Of a stretch of 21,578 bases of DNA, positions 7,799-18,402 are shown in pieces (the stretch's first letter is position 1; each line of letters starts with the position of its first letter). The notes beneath the pieces were generated by a model that saw only the letters and a program-made list of their open reading frames with translations, was not told the DNA's origin and made no database searches. The position numbers and the translations under genes were made by a program. Source of the stretch: Tannerellaceae bacterium (GTDB lineage Bacteria; Bacteroidota; Bacteroidia; Bacteroidales; Tannerellaceae). The DNA lies in contig JAISMW010000029.1 of the NCBI GenBank assembly GCA_031276545.1, positions 1-21,578 on the forward strand, in the 5' to 3' direction.

Positions 7799-7811
7799 GG
7801 TTTAGTTCGAT

Positions 7812-9368
7812 ATGAGGAAATCTACCATTTGGTTATTGGCGATCGTTCTGGCATTTGCTTTTGCCGGTTTGCTTTATCTACAGGTAACGTATGTAGGCGA
7901 GATACTCAGAACCCGAAGCGAGCACTTCAACGAAACGGTAAAAAAATGCCTCCTTCAGGTGTCCAGAAATCTTGAACTGGAAGAAACACGCAAATACATA
8001 GAAGAAGACATCAGCCGCGACCTGCGCAACTACTCGTCCCAAAATACCACCGAGATACCGGATATAGAGGAGCATTTCCGGTTTGAGATGTCCCATTCGG
8101 CTACACCCGGCTCCGTACAGGGGAGGATAGAACTGCAAAGTTTTACGAATACGAAGACACAGCGCCCGCTGTCGTCTCTGCTGAAAAAACCTTCGTCAAA
8201 CAATATCGTCAGCACCTCGAAGGAATATTACGATACCTATAAACGCCGCTACCTGTACAACCGCGCCCTGATGCACGAAGTACTGATGAGTATGCAGAAC
8301 ACGTCCAATCTGAAACCCATAGAAGAGCGTGTGGACTTTAAACTGCTGAACAATTACCTGAAAACGGAATTTATCAACAGCGGCCTGAACCTGCCGTACG
8401 TCTTTTCGGTGGTGGACAAAGACGGGCAAACCGTTTATCAAAGCGGAGAGGTAACGAAGCAGCCCCTTGCCTCGGATGTGCAGACAGGCGTACTGTTCCC
8501 GCACGATCCTCCGTCGAAACAAAACTATATTAAAGTATTTTTCCCTACCAAGCAGAATTATATTTTCAGTGAAGTGACCTTTATTATCCCCTCGGTGATA
8601 TTCTCGCTCATGCTTCTGGTGACTTTTATCTTCACGATGTACATTGTTTTCCGTCAGAAGAAGTTATCCGAGATGAAGAATGACTTCATCAATAATATGA
8701 CACATGAACTGAAGACGCCGGTCTCTACCATCTCCCTGGCTGCTCAAATGCTGAAGGATTCCGATATTACCAAAAGCCCCGATGTATTCAGGCATATATC
8801 GGGAGTTATCAACGATGAGACCAAGCGATTGGGTTTCCTGGTAGAAAAAGTATTGCAAATGTCCCTGTTTGAACGTCAGCGGGCTACCCTTAAATTAAAG
8901 GAAATAGATGCGAACGACTTGCTTGCCGGCATAGCCAATACGTTCGCACTGAAAGTAGAAAAATATGAAGGGACAATCGATATTGATTTAAAGGCCGAGA
9001 AATCGACTATCTACGTAGACGAGATGCACCTGACCAACGTGCTGTTCAATCTGATGGACAATGCCGTAAAATATCGCCGGAGGGAAATCCCCCTGAAACT
9101 GATGGCACGCACGTGGAACGAAAACGGGAAACTGCTCATATCAGTGGAAGACAATGGCATCGGAATAAAGAAAGAATACCTCAAAAAGGTGTTCGATCGC
9201 TTTTTCCGCGTACCGACCGGCAACGTGCACGACGTAAAAGGCTTCGGACTGGGGCTGGCCTACGTGCACAAAATTGTGGAAGACCATGACGGCAGTATAC
9301 GCGCCGAAAATGGCTCCGGCAATGTGGGAACGAAATTCATTATTACTTTACCTCTTATAAAAAAATAA
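7812..9368 (+). CDS. rprX: Sensor histidine kinase RprX
   Basis: A 518-residue membrane kinase, close to the length known for Bacteroides RprX. TM1 is at about 6-26 and TM2 at about 250-280. Between them lies a periplasmic sensor region of some 220 residues with no domain I can name. The H-box is MTHELKTPVSTISLAAQML, with the phospho-accepting His at residue 298. The N-box region is FNLMDNAVKYRR; the G1 box is DNGIGIKKEYLKKVFDRFF; the G2 box is GFGLGLAYVHKIV. All catalytic boxes are intact. It should autophosphorylate and pass phosphate to the regulator encoded 2 bases downstream. RprXY was first described in Bacteroides fragilis. The signal sensed here is not shown by the sequence. Confidence 0.88.
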   Translation: MRKSTIWLLAIVLAFAFAGLLYLQVTYVGEILRTRSEHFNETVKKCLLQVSRNLELEETRKYIEEDISRDLRNYSSQNTTEIPDIEEHFRFEMSHSATPGSVQGRIELQSFTNTKTQRPLSSLLKKPSSNNIVSTSKEYYDTYKRRYLYNRALMHEVLMSMQNTSNLKPIEERVDFKLLNNYLKTEFINSGLNLPYVFSVVDKDGQTVYQSGEVTKQPLASDVQTGVLFPHDPPSKQNYIKVFFPTKQNYIFSEVTFIIPSVIFSLMLLVTFIFTMYIVFRQKKLSEMKNDFINNMTHELKTPVSTISLAAQMLKDSDITKSPDVFRHISGVINDETKRLGFLVEKVLQMSLFERQRATLKLKEIDANDLLAGIANTFALKVEKYEGTIDIDLKAEKSTIYVDEMHLTNVLFNLMDNAVKYRRREIPLKLMARTWNENGKLLISVEDNGIGIKKEYLKKVFDRFFRVPTGNVHDVKGFGLGLAYVHKIVEDHDGSIRAENGSGNVGTKFIITLPLIKK

Positions 9369-9370
9369 TT

Positions 9371-10102
9371 ATGGAAGAGAAGCTTAGAATTTTATTTTGC
9401 GAAGACGATGAAAACCTCGGAATGCTGTTGAGGGAATACCTCCAGGCCAAAGGTTATGTTACGGATTTATTCTCCGACGGAGAAGCGGGTTACAAAGGTT
9501 TTACGAAAGGTAAATACGACCTTTGCGTACTGGATGTGATGATGCCGAAAAAAGACGGGTTTGCACTTGCACAGGAAATACGTTCCGTCAATCCCGATAT
9601 CCCCATCATCTTCCTTACGGCAAAAACAATGAAGGAAGATATTCTGGAAGGGTTCAGGATTGGAGCCGATGATTATCTGACCAAACCGTTCAGCATGGAA
9701 GAGTTGCTGCTCCGCATCGAAGCCATTCTGCGCCGGGTAAAAGGGAAAAAACTGAAAGATGTTCCTTTCTATAAGTTGGGGAATTTCCTGTTCGATACAC
9801 AGAAGCAAACCCTTGCCATCGGCTCGAAAGTGACCAAACTGACCACCAAGGAATGTGAATTGCTGAGCCTGCTCTGTGCACATGCGAATGAAATCCTGGA
9901 ACGCAATTATGCGCTGAAGACCATTTGGGTAGACGACAATTACTTCAATGCAAGAAGTATGGATGTGTATATCACCAAGCTGCGTAAACTCCTGAAAGAT
10001 GATGCGGGTATCGAGATTATCAATATTCACGGAAAAGGATATAAGCTGATTACCCCTTCGACAGAAGAACAGGCCGGAAGCGAAGGCGTTCAGGTATTAT
10101 AA
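9371..10102 (+). CDS. rprY: OmpR-family response regulator RprY
   Basis: A 243-residue regulator. The receiver domain (about 5-118) has the acidic pocket E11/D12/D13, the phospho-acceptor D55 in CVLDVMMPKKDG, T83 in IIFLTAKTM and K105 in DDYLTKPFSMEE. All key residues are present. The C-terminal winged helix (about 130-232) has the OmpR/PhoB-type ends LTTKECELLSLL and MDVYITKLRKLLKDD, then IINIHGKGYKL. The start is 2 bases after the rprX stop, so the pair is co-translated. The sequence closely resembles the RprY proteins known from Bacteroides and Porphyromonas. Its target promoters cannot be told from this window; the repeat-bearing region upstream of 7263 is a possible autoregulatory site, but no operator is visible. 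Confidence 0.92.
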   Translation: MEEKLRILFCEDDENLGMLLREYLQAKGYVTDLFSDGEAGYKGFTKGKYDLCVLDVMMPKKDGFALAQEIRSVNPDIPIIFLTAKTMKEDILEGFRIGADDYLTKPFSMEELLLRIEAILRRVKGKKLKDVPFYKLGNFLFDTQKQTLAIGSKVTKLTTKECELLSLLCAHANEILERNYALKTIWVDDNYFNARSMDVYITKLRKLLKDDAGIEIINIHGKGYKLITPSTEEQAGSEGVQVL

Positions 10103-10119
10103 TAGTTTGAACGAAGCGT

Positions 10120-13100
10120 ATGTATAAGACACTTATTCACACCCTGTGGCTGTGTGTCGGGATCTTTTCCCCTGCACATGCGGAAAATGAGGCACGGCTG
10201 TTGCGCTTTCCGGCAACGAATGGCAGCGAGATTGTGTTCTCGTATGCCGGCGATTTATATAAAGCGCCGCTCGGCGGGGGCGAGGCCGCACGCCTGACTT
10301 CGCATACCGGATACGAAATGTTCCCCCGTTTTTCTCCCGACGGGAAAACCGTCGCATTTACCGGACAGTATGACGGTAATACGGAAGTCTATACGGTTCC
10401 ACTCGCCGGAGGAGAGCCGCTTAGGCTTACTTATACTGCGACCAACAGACGGGACGACCTGGGCGACCGCATGGGGCCTAACAATATAGTGATGACCTGG
10501 ACGCCCGACGGAAAAAGCATCGTGTATCGCAACCGTATCGGCAGCGGATTCGAAGGACGTCTGTACACCGTCCATAAAGAGGGTGGACTGTCGGAAGCGA
10601 TTCCCTTGCCGGAAGGGGGCTTTTGCAGTTATTCTCCGGATGGAAAACGATTGGCTTACAACCGCGTCATGCGTGAATTTCGTACATGGAAATATTACAA
10701 AGGCGGAATGGCCGACGATATATGGGTGTACGACCCGGCCAAACAATCGGTAGAAAACATTACGAACCACGAAGCACAGGATATTATGCCGATGTGGGTG
10801 GGCGAATATATCTTTTTTATTTCCGACCGGGACCGTACGATGAATATATTCGCCTTTAATACCCTTACGAAACAAACGGAAAAAGTGACCAGCTTTACGG
10901 AATACGACGTGAAGTTTCCAAGCGTACACGGGGATATCATTGTGTTCGAGAATGGCGGCTACCTGTATAAAATAGACGCTGCCACACGCACGCCTCAAAA
11001 AATTCCTGTCACGCTTTCATCAGACAACATCTATGCCCGGAGCGAGATAAAAGACGGCGCTCAATACCTTTCCGACGCAAGTCTTTCTCCCAACGGCGAA
11101 CGTCTGACCGTTACCGCTCGCGGGGAGGTCTTTAATCTGCCGGCCGAAAAAGGCGTTACCAAAAACATCTCCCGGACGCCGGGGGCACATGAACGTAACG
11201 CGCAATGGTCGCCAGACGGGAAATACATCGCCTATATTTCCGATGCAACAGGAGAAACGGAATTGTATCTGCAGGATGCCAATGGAGGAGAAGCAAAACA
11301 GCTTACCCGAAACAACGATTCCTATATCCGCGCCTTTAAATGGAGCCCGGATGCACGGCAGATTGTCTATACGGACAGGAAAAACCGGATCATGCTGCTG
11401 GATGTGCCTGCGCGCAAAGCCACAGTGGTATGGCAGGACCCTGTCAGTGAAATACGGGGAGTTTCCTTCTCGCCCGACAACCGGTGGCTGACTTATTCCC
11501 GTATCGCCGAAAACGATTTTTCAATTGTTTATGTATACCATATTGATTCGAAAAAAGAATACCCCGTTACAGATAAATGGTACGAATCCAACTCACCGGT
11601 ATTCAGTACGGACGGGAAATACCTCATCTTTTCTTCCGCACGCGATTTCAAACCTGTTTATGGCGCGACGGAATGGAATCATGTATATGACGATATGAAC
11701 GGAGTATATCTGGCGTTGCTGTCGAAAGACACACCTTCGCCCTTCCTTCCCAAGGATGCCGATGCAACTTTCGCAAAAAGAACGGAAGACAAGAAAGACA
11801 GTACCGTCGTGTTCGACCCGGAAGGGATTACAGAGCGTATAATCAAACTGCCATTAACACCGGGAGCTTACCGGAACTTCTATTCCGGCGGTGAAAAAAT
11901 ATATTACACCGTAAATGGGGGGAGTACCAGGCTTTATGACCTGAAAAAGCAAAAAGAGGAAGAAATAGCCCAGGCCGTGATGACCGTAGAGCCGGGTCGC
12001 AAAAAGGCGCTCTTCAGAAAAGGAAAAACAGTGTATGTGGCCGACATACCTTCCGGCAAAACGGAACTGAAAGATGAGGTCAATCTCGCACACATGAAAA
12101 TCACGACCGACTACCCGAAAGAATGGATGCAAATATTCAATGAAGGGTGGCGTGCCATGCGGGATGGATTCTATGTAGAAAATATGCACGGCGTGGACTG
12201 GAAAGCGATGAAGCAAAAGTATGAAGTGCTTGTACCCCATGTAAAAAACCGCTTGGACCTCAATTATGTGATAGGTGAGATGATTGCCGAACTAAACTGC
12301 GGTCACGCTTATATTACCCCCGGAGAAATGAATCGTGCGGAACGCATACGCACAGGTCTGCTTGGCGCCGAGATCGCACGTGATGCAGGTAGCGGCTTTT
12401 TCCGGCTGACAAAAATACTGCCCGGCGCCTCCTGGAGCGCAGACCTCCGATCGCCCCTTACCGAATCCGGTATAGAAGCAAAAGCGGGTGAATATATTGT
12501 AGCCATCGACGGAGTGCCGGCCAACAGTGTAAACGATATGTATGCATTGCTGGTAGGCAAGGCCGGTGTACCCACAGAGTTGTTGCTGAACACCCAACCT
12601 CAGATCGCGGGCGCCCGCAAGGTGGTTATCAATCCACTGGAAGAAGAGTATTCTCTCTATCATTATAATTGGGTACAGGAGAACATACGGAAAGTAGAAA
12701 AAGCAACCGGCGGGAAAGTAGGCTATATCTATATCCCCGATATGGGCGTGGAAGGACTGAACGAATTTGCGCGTTATTTTTATCCTCAATTGGATAAGGA
12801 AGGGTTGATTATCGACGACCGTGCAAACGGAGGCGGAAACGTATCCCCCATGATATTGGAACGCTTGGCACGCGAGCCTTACCGGCTGACCATGTCGCGG
12901 GGCTCCTCGCGTATCGGGAAAATACCGGATGCGGTACAGGTAGGCCCTAAAGTATGTCTCATCAATAAATATTCCGCTTCGGACGGCGATCTGTTCCCCT
13001 GGGGATTTCGTGCGCTGGGACTGGGTAAGCTGATTGGCACACGCACTTGGGGAGGTATCGTAGGCATCAGCGGTTCTCTGCCTTTTATTGACGGTACGGA

Positions 13101-13320
13101 TTTGCGTGTTCCCTTCTTCACCAGTTACGATCCGAAAACCGGAGAATGGATTATTGAGAATCATGGTGTAGATCCGGATATCCTGGTTGACAACGACCCT
13201 ATTAAAGAATGGAACGGAGAAGACCAACAATTGGAAAGAGCTATCCAAGAAGTAGTGAAAGAATTGAAAGAACGTAAACCCTTACCCCGCGTTCCCGCAC
13301 CCCGTGTGTGGAATAAATAA
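10120..13320 (+). CDS. Tricorn-like periplasmic protease (beta-propellers, PDZ, S41-type catalytic domain)
   Basis: A 1066-residue protein with a signal peptide (MYKTLIHTLWLCVGIFSPAHA). Repeated PD40/WD40-like blades follow across about 25-660, recognised by FSPDGK, WTPDGK and WSPDGK motifs, which in tricorn form two propellers that gate substrate. A core region begins near 675. A PDZ-like segment lies at about 770-850 (AGEYIVAIDGVPANSVNDMY). The C-terminal catalytic domain carries SASDGD with the likely nucleophile S954-D955. H729 in NCGHAYITPGE and E1013 in IIENHGVDPDI match the His and Glu of the archaeal tricorn active site. Length is close to the archaeal enzyme, but this one is exported. 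It probably trims peptides in the periplasm. It starts 17 bases after rprY and is the last gene of the operon. Confidence 0.88.
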   Translation: MYKTLIHTLWLCVGIFSPAHAENEARLLRFPATNGSEIVFSYAGDLYKAPLGGGEAARLTSHTGYEMFPRFSPDGKTVAFTGQYDGNTEVYTVPLAGGEPLRLTYTATNRRDDLGDRMGPNNIVMTWTPDGKSIVYRNRIGSGFEGRLYTVHKEGGLSEAIPLPEGGFCSYSPDGKRLAYNRVMREFRTWKYYKGGMADDIWVYDPAKQSVENITNHEAQDIMPMWVGEYIFFISDRDRTMNIFAFNTLTKQTEKVTSFTEYDVKFPSVHGDIIVFENGGYLYKIDAATRTPQKIPVTLSSDNIYARSEIKDGAQYLSDASLSPNGERLTVTARGEVFNLPAEKGVTKNISRTPGAHERNAQWSPDGKYIAYISDATGETELYLQDANGGEAKQLTRNNDSYIRAFKWSPDARQIVYTDRKNRIMLLDVPARKATVVWQDPVSEIRGVSFSPDNRWLTYSRIAENDFSIVYVYHIDSKKEYPVTDKWYESNSPVFSTDGKYLIFSSARDFKPVYGATEWNHVYDDMNGVYLALLSKDTPSPFLPKDADATFAKRTEDKKDSTVVFDPEGITERIIKLPLTPGAYRNFYSGGEKIYYTVNGGSTRLYDLKKQKEEEIAQAVMTVEPGRKKALFRKGKTVYVADIPSGKTELKDEVNLAHMKITTDYPKEWMQIFNEGWRAMRDGFYVENMHGVDWKAMKQKYEVLVPHVKNRLDLNYVIGEMIAELNCGHAYITPGEMNRAERIRTGLLGAEIARDAGSGFFRLTKILPGASWSADLRSPLTESGIEAKAGEYIVAIDGVPANSVNDMYALLVGKAGVPTELLLNTQPQIAGARKVVINPLEEEYSLYHYNWVQENIRKVEKATGGKVGYIYIPDMGVEGLNEFARYFYPQLDKEGLIIDDRANGGGNVSPMILERLAREPYRLTMSRGSSRIGKIPDAVQVGPKVCLINKYSASDGDLFPWGFRALGLGKLIGTRTWGGIVGISGSLPFIDGTDLRVPFFTSYDPKTGEWIIENHGVDPDILVDNDPIKEWNGEDQQLERAIQEVVKELKERKPLPRVPAPRVWNK

Positions 13321-13329
13321 TCGAATACC

Positions 13330-13366
13330 CGCTCCACCTCTGGCGTTCCGGAGGTGGGGCGTTTTA
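13330..13366 (+). terminator. Intrinsic terminator of the rprXY-tricorn operon
   Basis: CGCTCCACCTCTGG pairs with CCGGAGGTGGGGCG around a 4-base loop (CGTT), giving an uninterrupted stem of about 14 bp counting two G-U pairs. GTTTTATTT follows. It starts 10 bases past the tricorn stop. The T-tract overlaps the stop codon of the convergent minus-strand gene at 13364, so the two convergent genes share the hairpin, although only the plus-strand direction has the U-run. Confidence 0.88.
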
Positions 13367-14587
13367 TTTCAATTCCTGATATTGCCACTTCATATCAGCA
13401 AGAACGATTCCCAGCAACATCATAACAAAAAAGCCTCTGTTGGATATAAAGGTAGAATCAGTCGTCCCTTCTATTGCCAGATAAGCAATTATTAACGTGA
13501 TGATAATAAAAAACGGACGGTTTTGAGTTTTCCGAAAAAAGAAGTACGCCTTCCTGAAAAGATAAAGCCAAAACAAAAGATAAAGAATAATGCCGACTGC
13601 TCCAAACTGTACCAGCGAAGGATAATACGTATCGGCCACAAAACTGTAATAACTCTTGCTTAGTCCCCAAACCATATCAATTCCGTAATCGGTATAAACA
13701 GGAGAATAATACGCGCCGGATGCATACGTCGCATAGCTGGCAAACCCGCTGCCGAAAGGAAAATAATCCAGAAGTATATCCGGAGCAGTGGCGTATAATA
13801 CATACCTGGCTATCATATCTTTATCAACCTCTTCGGTCACTGCCTGATAAAAATAAAAAGATATCTTCTGCCAGGCAACGAGTATGACGACAGCAAACAT
13901 ACATACAAGAATCAGTATATTGCGTATATTCCACTTAATCTGTTTAGTGTTTAAAAAAAACAATATAACGAAAACAGACAGGGCATAAAAACCGTAAAAC
14001 TTGGAACGTCCCGAGAAGATACCAATAGAGAGCAGTAACAAAAAAGTCAGTTTGTCCAGGTTTGTAAACCGAGTGCAATAGAAATAGCAGAGGGAAGTGC
14101 AGGTTACGGCTGAGGCATAATAGGTGGGGTGAGACATTGTCAACTTCATCATATCCGGATTAAACAGACTCGAAATGCCGATGACCAGCAACCCTCCCCA
14201 ATAAATAAGCGCAAGCGACTTCAGCACGGCTTTTTGATGTTCGTCGAGCCTGGGAGCCATGGAATAAACGCAGAAAAAAGCCAAATAGGATTTTATCTGA
14301 ATAAAAAAATCCGTCCATATACCCGCTTGCGTATTGCTATGGATAAACGACGAATAACAGAGATAGAAGAAAAATATGCCGAAGGTCACCAGAAAAGCCT
14401 TATTCATCTCCCAGTCTTTTGTCCGGAACAGATAGACAATGAAAAGCACGAAAAGAAACAAGGCGAAAAGCTCATCCGTATAGTCAAACTTGAACACCAT
14501 TCCGATAAAATTATACAACAGAATACCAAAGGTTAAGGCAAACAGGAACAGAATATAAATATATTTGTTTATATGTGCTTGTGTCAT
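13364..14587 (-). CDS. O-antigen ligase/polymerase-like (Wzy/WaaL fold) multi-pass membrane protein
   Basis: A 407-residue, very hydrophobic protein with about ten membrane helices. Features of the Wzy/WaaL family are a conserved basic segment SGRSKFYGFYA (193-201) before a helix and a long outward loop with ARYVLYATAPDILLDY. That loop continues to the FPFGSGFASY motif near 277-285. A later VADTYYPSLVQFGAVGIILY segment (317-336) matches the usual D-x(n)-G-x-x-G pattern. Such proteins ligate or polymerise undecaprenyl-linked glycans at the periplasmic face. No glycosyltransferase or flippase gene is beside it, so the glycan partner must be encoded elsewhere. It is AT-rich (one sampled line is 25% G+C). 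It lies 191 bases after the Spy-like gene on the same strand; whether it is co-transcribed is unclear. Ligase versus polymerase cannot be decided from sequence alone. Confidence 0.75.
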   Translation of the reverse strand: MTQAHINKYIYILFLFALTFGILLYNFIGMVFKFDYTDELFALFLFVLFIVYLFRTKDWEMNKAFLVTFGIFFFYLCYSSFIHSNTQAGIWTDFFIQIKSYLAFFCVYSMAPRLDEHQKAVLKSLALIYWGGLLVIGISSLFNPDMMKLTMSHPTYYASAVTCTSLCYFYCTRFTNLDKLTFLLLLSIGIFSGRSKFYGFYALSVFVILFFLNTKQIKWNIRNILILVCMFAVVILVAWQKISFYFYQAVTEEVDKDMIARYVLYATAPDILLDYFPFGSGFASYATYASGAYYSPVYTDYGIDMVWGLSKSYYSFVADTYYPSLVQFGAVGIILYLLFWLYLFRKAYFFFRKTQNRPFFIIITLIIAYLAIEGTTDSTFISNRGFFVMMLLGIVLADMKWQYQELK

Positions 14588-14778
14588 TTTCTATTTCGCT
14601 ACTTTCATACTTTGTATTAAACGTACTACCCTGCCTTTTTAGTATACGGCAAAAAATCACTCCTTCCATAAAATCACGCATGGCGCACAACAAAAGGGGA
14701 ACCGACATCACGTCGCCACCCCTCCCTTAACTTAAACGCCAAAACTAAATCTAAACAAAAAACACAAATAATGATATT

Positions 14779-15258
14779 CTATTTATCCTTATTGTCTTTT
14801 CTTCTTACTCCATCCTGTCTTCCCGAATTTCTTACAAACTCTCTCGCAAATCTATATTCCACCTCTTTATATTTATAAAGCTTTCCGGGCGACAAAATTT
14901 TCTTGAATTTCTCGTAATATTCTTTTTCTAGCGCTGCTTCCTTAACCCCCACCTCCAAACATTCATCTATCGTAATTAAGTAATCGGCATCGTTAGGATT
15001 TTTCTTCTGTTTTATTTCTTTAGAAAGTTTCCGGCATTTGTGGCCTGCCTCGTATTTCTTCTGCTGCAACTCATCCAAAAGAGGAATAAACAGATCAGCC
15101 TCTTGTGATGTAAGAGCAAGTTCGGCAGTAATAAAAGCACTTCTTTTAACCAGAAACGATTCTCTGTCAAAATGTCTGTCCGACCTGTCTTGGGCTGATA
15201 CCCCCACTGGAGACAACACCAATAACGCCCCAAATATAACAACAAAAATTTTACCCAT
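14779..15258 (-). CDS. Spy/CpxP-like periplasmic protein
   Basis: I choose the ATG at 15258 rather than 15291. It gives a clean signal peptide (MGKIFVVIFGALLVLSPVGV, cut near VSAQ), whereas the longer form adds 11 residues before it. The protein is 159 residues. The mature part is helical and highly charged: TAELALTSQEADLFIPLLDE resembles the LTxxQ-type element of Spy/CpxP-family periplasmic chaperones. It then has long Lys/Glu helices (KRAFAREF-like, rich in K, E and R) and a basic tail. It is the third gene after an ECF sigma factor and a membrane anti-sigma candidate, a context that fits an envelope-stress output or sensor. Chaperone activity is inferred from the weak family resemblance and neighbours. 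Confidence 0.65.
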   Translation of the reverse strand: MGKIFVVIFGALLVLSPVGVSAQDRSDRHFDRESFLVKRSAFITAELALTSQEADLFIPLLDELQQKKYEAGHKCRKLSKEIKQKKNPNDADYLITIDECLEVGVKEAALEKEYYEKFKKILSPGKLYKYKEVEYRFAREFVRNSGRQDGVRRKDNKDK

Positions 15259-15306
15259 ATATAAAAAATTACAAAAATATGCTAAAAGCATTATTCTATT
15301 TTCATT

Positions 15307-15735
15307 CTATTCATAATTGCTCATTTCCTCTGCCAAAATATAACCCACATACTGGGTCTCCAGATACTCCAAATACTCAGCATCGTCATCCGTCCACATC
15401 ACGGAATGTGTTTCCGCCGGAACAGTTGTTTGAACAAACAATGAATCGGCGGCCACATTCTTCCCTAAATCGTTTCTGCCAACCAATAAATTGATAAACA
15501 GTCCCAATCCGGCAAAAACAGCAGTTAAGTATAGCCACGGACGCAAATACTCCATCATTGTAACCCGTGGGGGGGCGCTCAATGATTTCTCAGGAAGCCG
15601 GCTCATAATCTGCGAGGTAAGACCTTCCAGATAACCTTCCGGCACGACAAAAGAACTTTTCATTCTTAAGCAATCCTGGTCTTGTGCTTCTTTTTTCATT
15701 ACGTCGTTGTATTTTATATTTTGTTTGACTTTCAA
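15307..15735 (-). CDS. Single-pass membrane protein, candidate anti-sigma factor
   Basis: A 142-residue protein with a cytoplasmic N-terminal segment holding VPEGYLEGLTSQIMSRLPEK (31-50), an element I associate with Bacteroidales proteins encoded right after ECF sigma factors. One membrane helix follows (about 64-86, LRPWLYLTAVFAGLGLF). The remaining 50 residues are acidic and periplasmic, ending DDDAEYLEYLETQYVGYILA. There is no zinc-binding HxxxCxxC anti-sigma motif. It starts 13 bases after the sigma gene; an in-frame Met at residue 13 (15699) is an alternative start. Role as anti-sigma rests on gene order and topology. Confidence 0.6.
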   Translation of the reverse strand: MKVKQNIKYNDVMKKEAQDQDCLRMKSSFVVPEGYLEGLTSQIMSRLPEKSLSAPPRVTMMEYLRPWLYLTAVFAGLGLFINLLVGRNDLGKNVAADSLFVQTTVPAETHSVMWTDDDAEYLEYLETQYVGYILAEEMSNYE

Positions 15736-15748
15736 TAGACGGAAAGGT

Positions 15749-16300
15749 TTAAAGATCTTTTGTCAAAAATTCTTCCACTTTTTTTACCGCATGATGGTAA
15801 GAGGCTTTCAACGCTCCTACCGAGGTGCCCAGAATATCTGACATTTCTTCATATTTCATTTCATCAAAGTATTTCATCTGAAACACCAGTCTTTGTTTTT
15901 CGGGCAGTAAAAGAATCGCTTCCTGCAACTTCATTTGTGCATTATCCCCATCGAAGTACACATCTCCTTTCAGACGTTCGAGCAAAAATACATCGGAATC
16001 ATTCATGGGAACATTGTATACACTGCGTTGACGATTCAGAAACGTGATGCATTCATTAATGGCTATCTTGTACAGCCAGGTTGATAATTTGGCATCACCT
16101 CTAAAACAATCGATATTCGTCCACGCTTTCAAAAAAGTATTCTGCAGTAAGTCGTTTGCATCATCATGATTTAAAACCATTTTGCGTATTTGCCAATACA
16201 ACTTCTCACCGTATAAACTAACTACCTGCGCAAATGCGTCTCTCAGAGTAGATGGATTACGTAAACGCTCTACAAGTTCAACTTCCGTGTATTGTTGCAT
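15749..16300 (-). CDS. ECF-type RNA polymerase sigma-70 factor
   Basis: A 183-residue sigma factor with only regions 2 and 4. Region 2 spans about 22-90: the core-binding segment DANDLLQNTFLKAWTNID, then FRGDAKLSTWLYKIAINECI, which is the -10 recognition and melting part. Region 4 spans about 128-178: LLPEKQRLVFQMKYFDEMKY, then EEMSDILGTSVGALKASYHH, a helix-turn-helix for the -35 element. The length is normal for the family. It is the first gene of a three-gene operon with a membrane anti-sigma candidate and a Spy-like protein, so it probably answers an envelope signal. It is separated from groEL upstream by a strong terminator and must have its own promoter; the short gap (16301-16344) contains the near-consensus TATATTTA at 16317-16324 on the minus strand. 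Confidence 0.92.
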   Translation of the reverse strand: MQQYTEVELVERLRNPSTLRDAFAQVVSLYGEKLYWQIRKMVLNHDDANDLLQNTFLKAWTNIDCFRGDAKLSTWLYKIAINECITFLNRQRSVYNVPMNDSDVFLLERLKGDVYFDGDNAQMKLQEAILLLPEKQRLVFQMKYFDEMKYEEMSDILGTSVGALKASYHHAVKKVEEFLTKDL

Positions 16301-16344
16301 TCTTCCAATTTGACCGTAAATATAGACACAAACCCATTATGCTC

Positions 16345-16379
16345 CAAAAAAAAGCGGAATATAAACATATTCCGCTTTT
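16345..16379 (-). terminator. Intrinsic terminator of groESL
   Basis: AAAAGCGGAATAT (16350-16362) and ATATTCCGCTTTT (16367-16379) form a perfect 13-bp stem with a 4-base loop. On the minus strand the stem is followed by eight Us (the A-run at 16346-16353). It lies 24 bases after the groEL stop and ahead of the ECF sigma start. Confidence 0.9.
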
Positions 16380-16403
16380 CATGAGAGTTGTTCAAGTATT
16401 CTA

Positions 16404-18340
<1,937 letters not shown>

Positions 18341-18402
18341 ATCCTTGTTATCGTTTTAAAATGTTAGTAATTATAAATGCTATATTGATTTGCTTATCAC
18401 AT

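Noticed and set aside
12292..13248. 318-codon minus-strand open frame inside the tricorn gene
   Set aside because: It overlaps the catalytic domain whose motifs are intact on the plus strand, and its translation shows no fold-like pattern.
14511..14711. 66-codon minus-strand frame upstream of the O-antigen ligase-like gene
   Set aside because: It overlaps the start of that gene in another frame, has no motif, and occupies what should be the promoter region.
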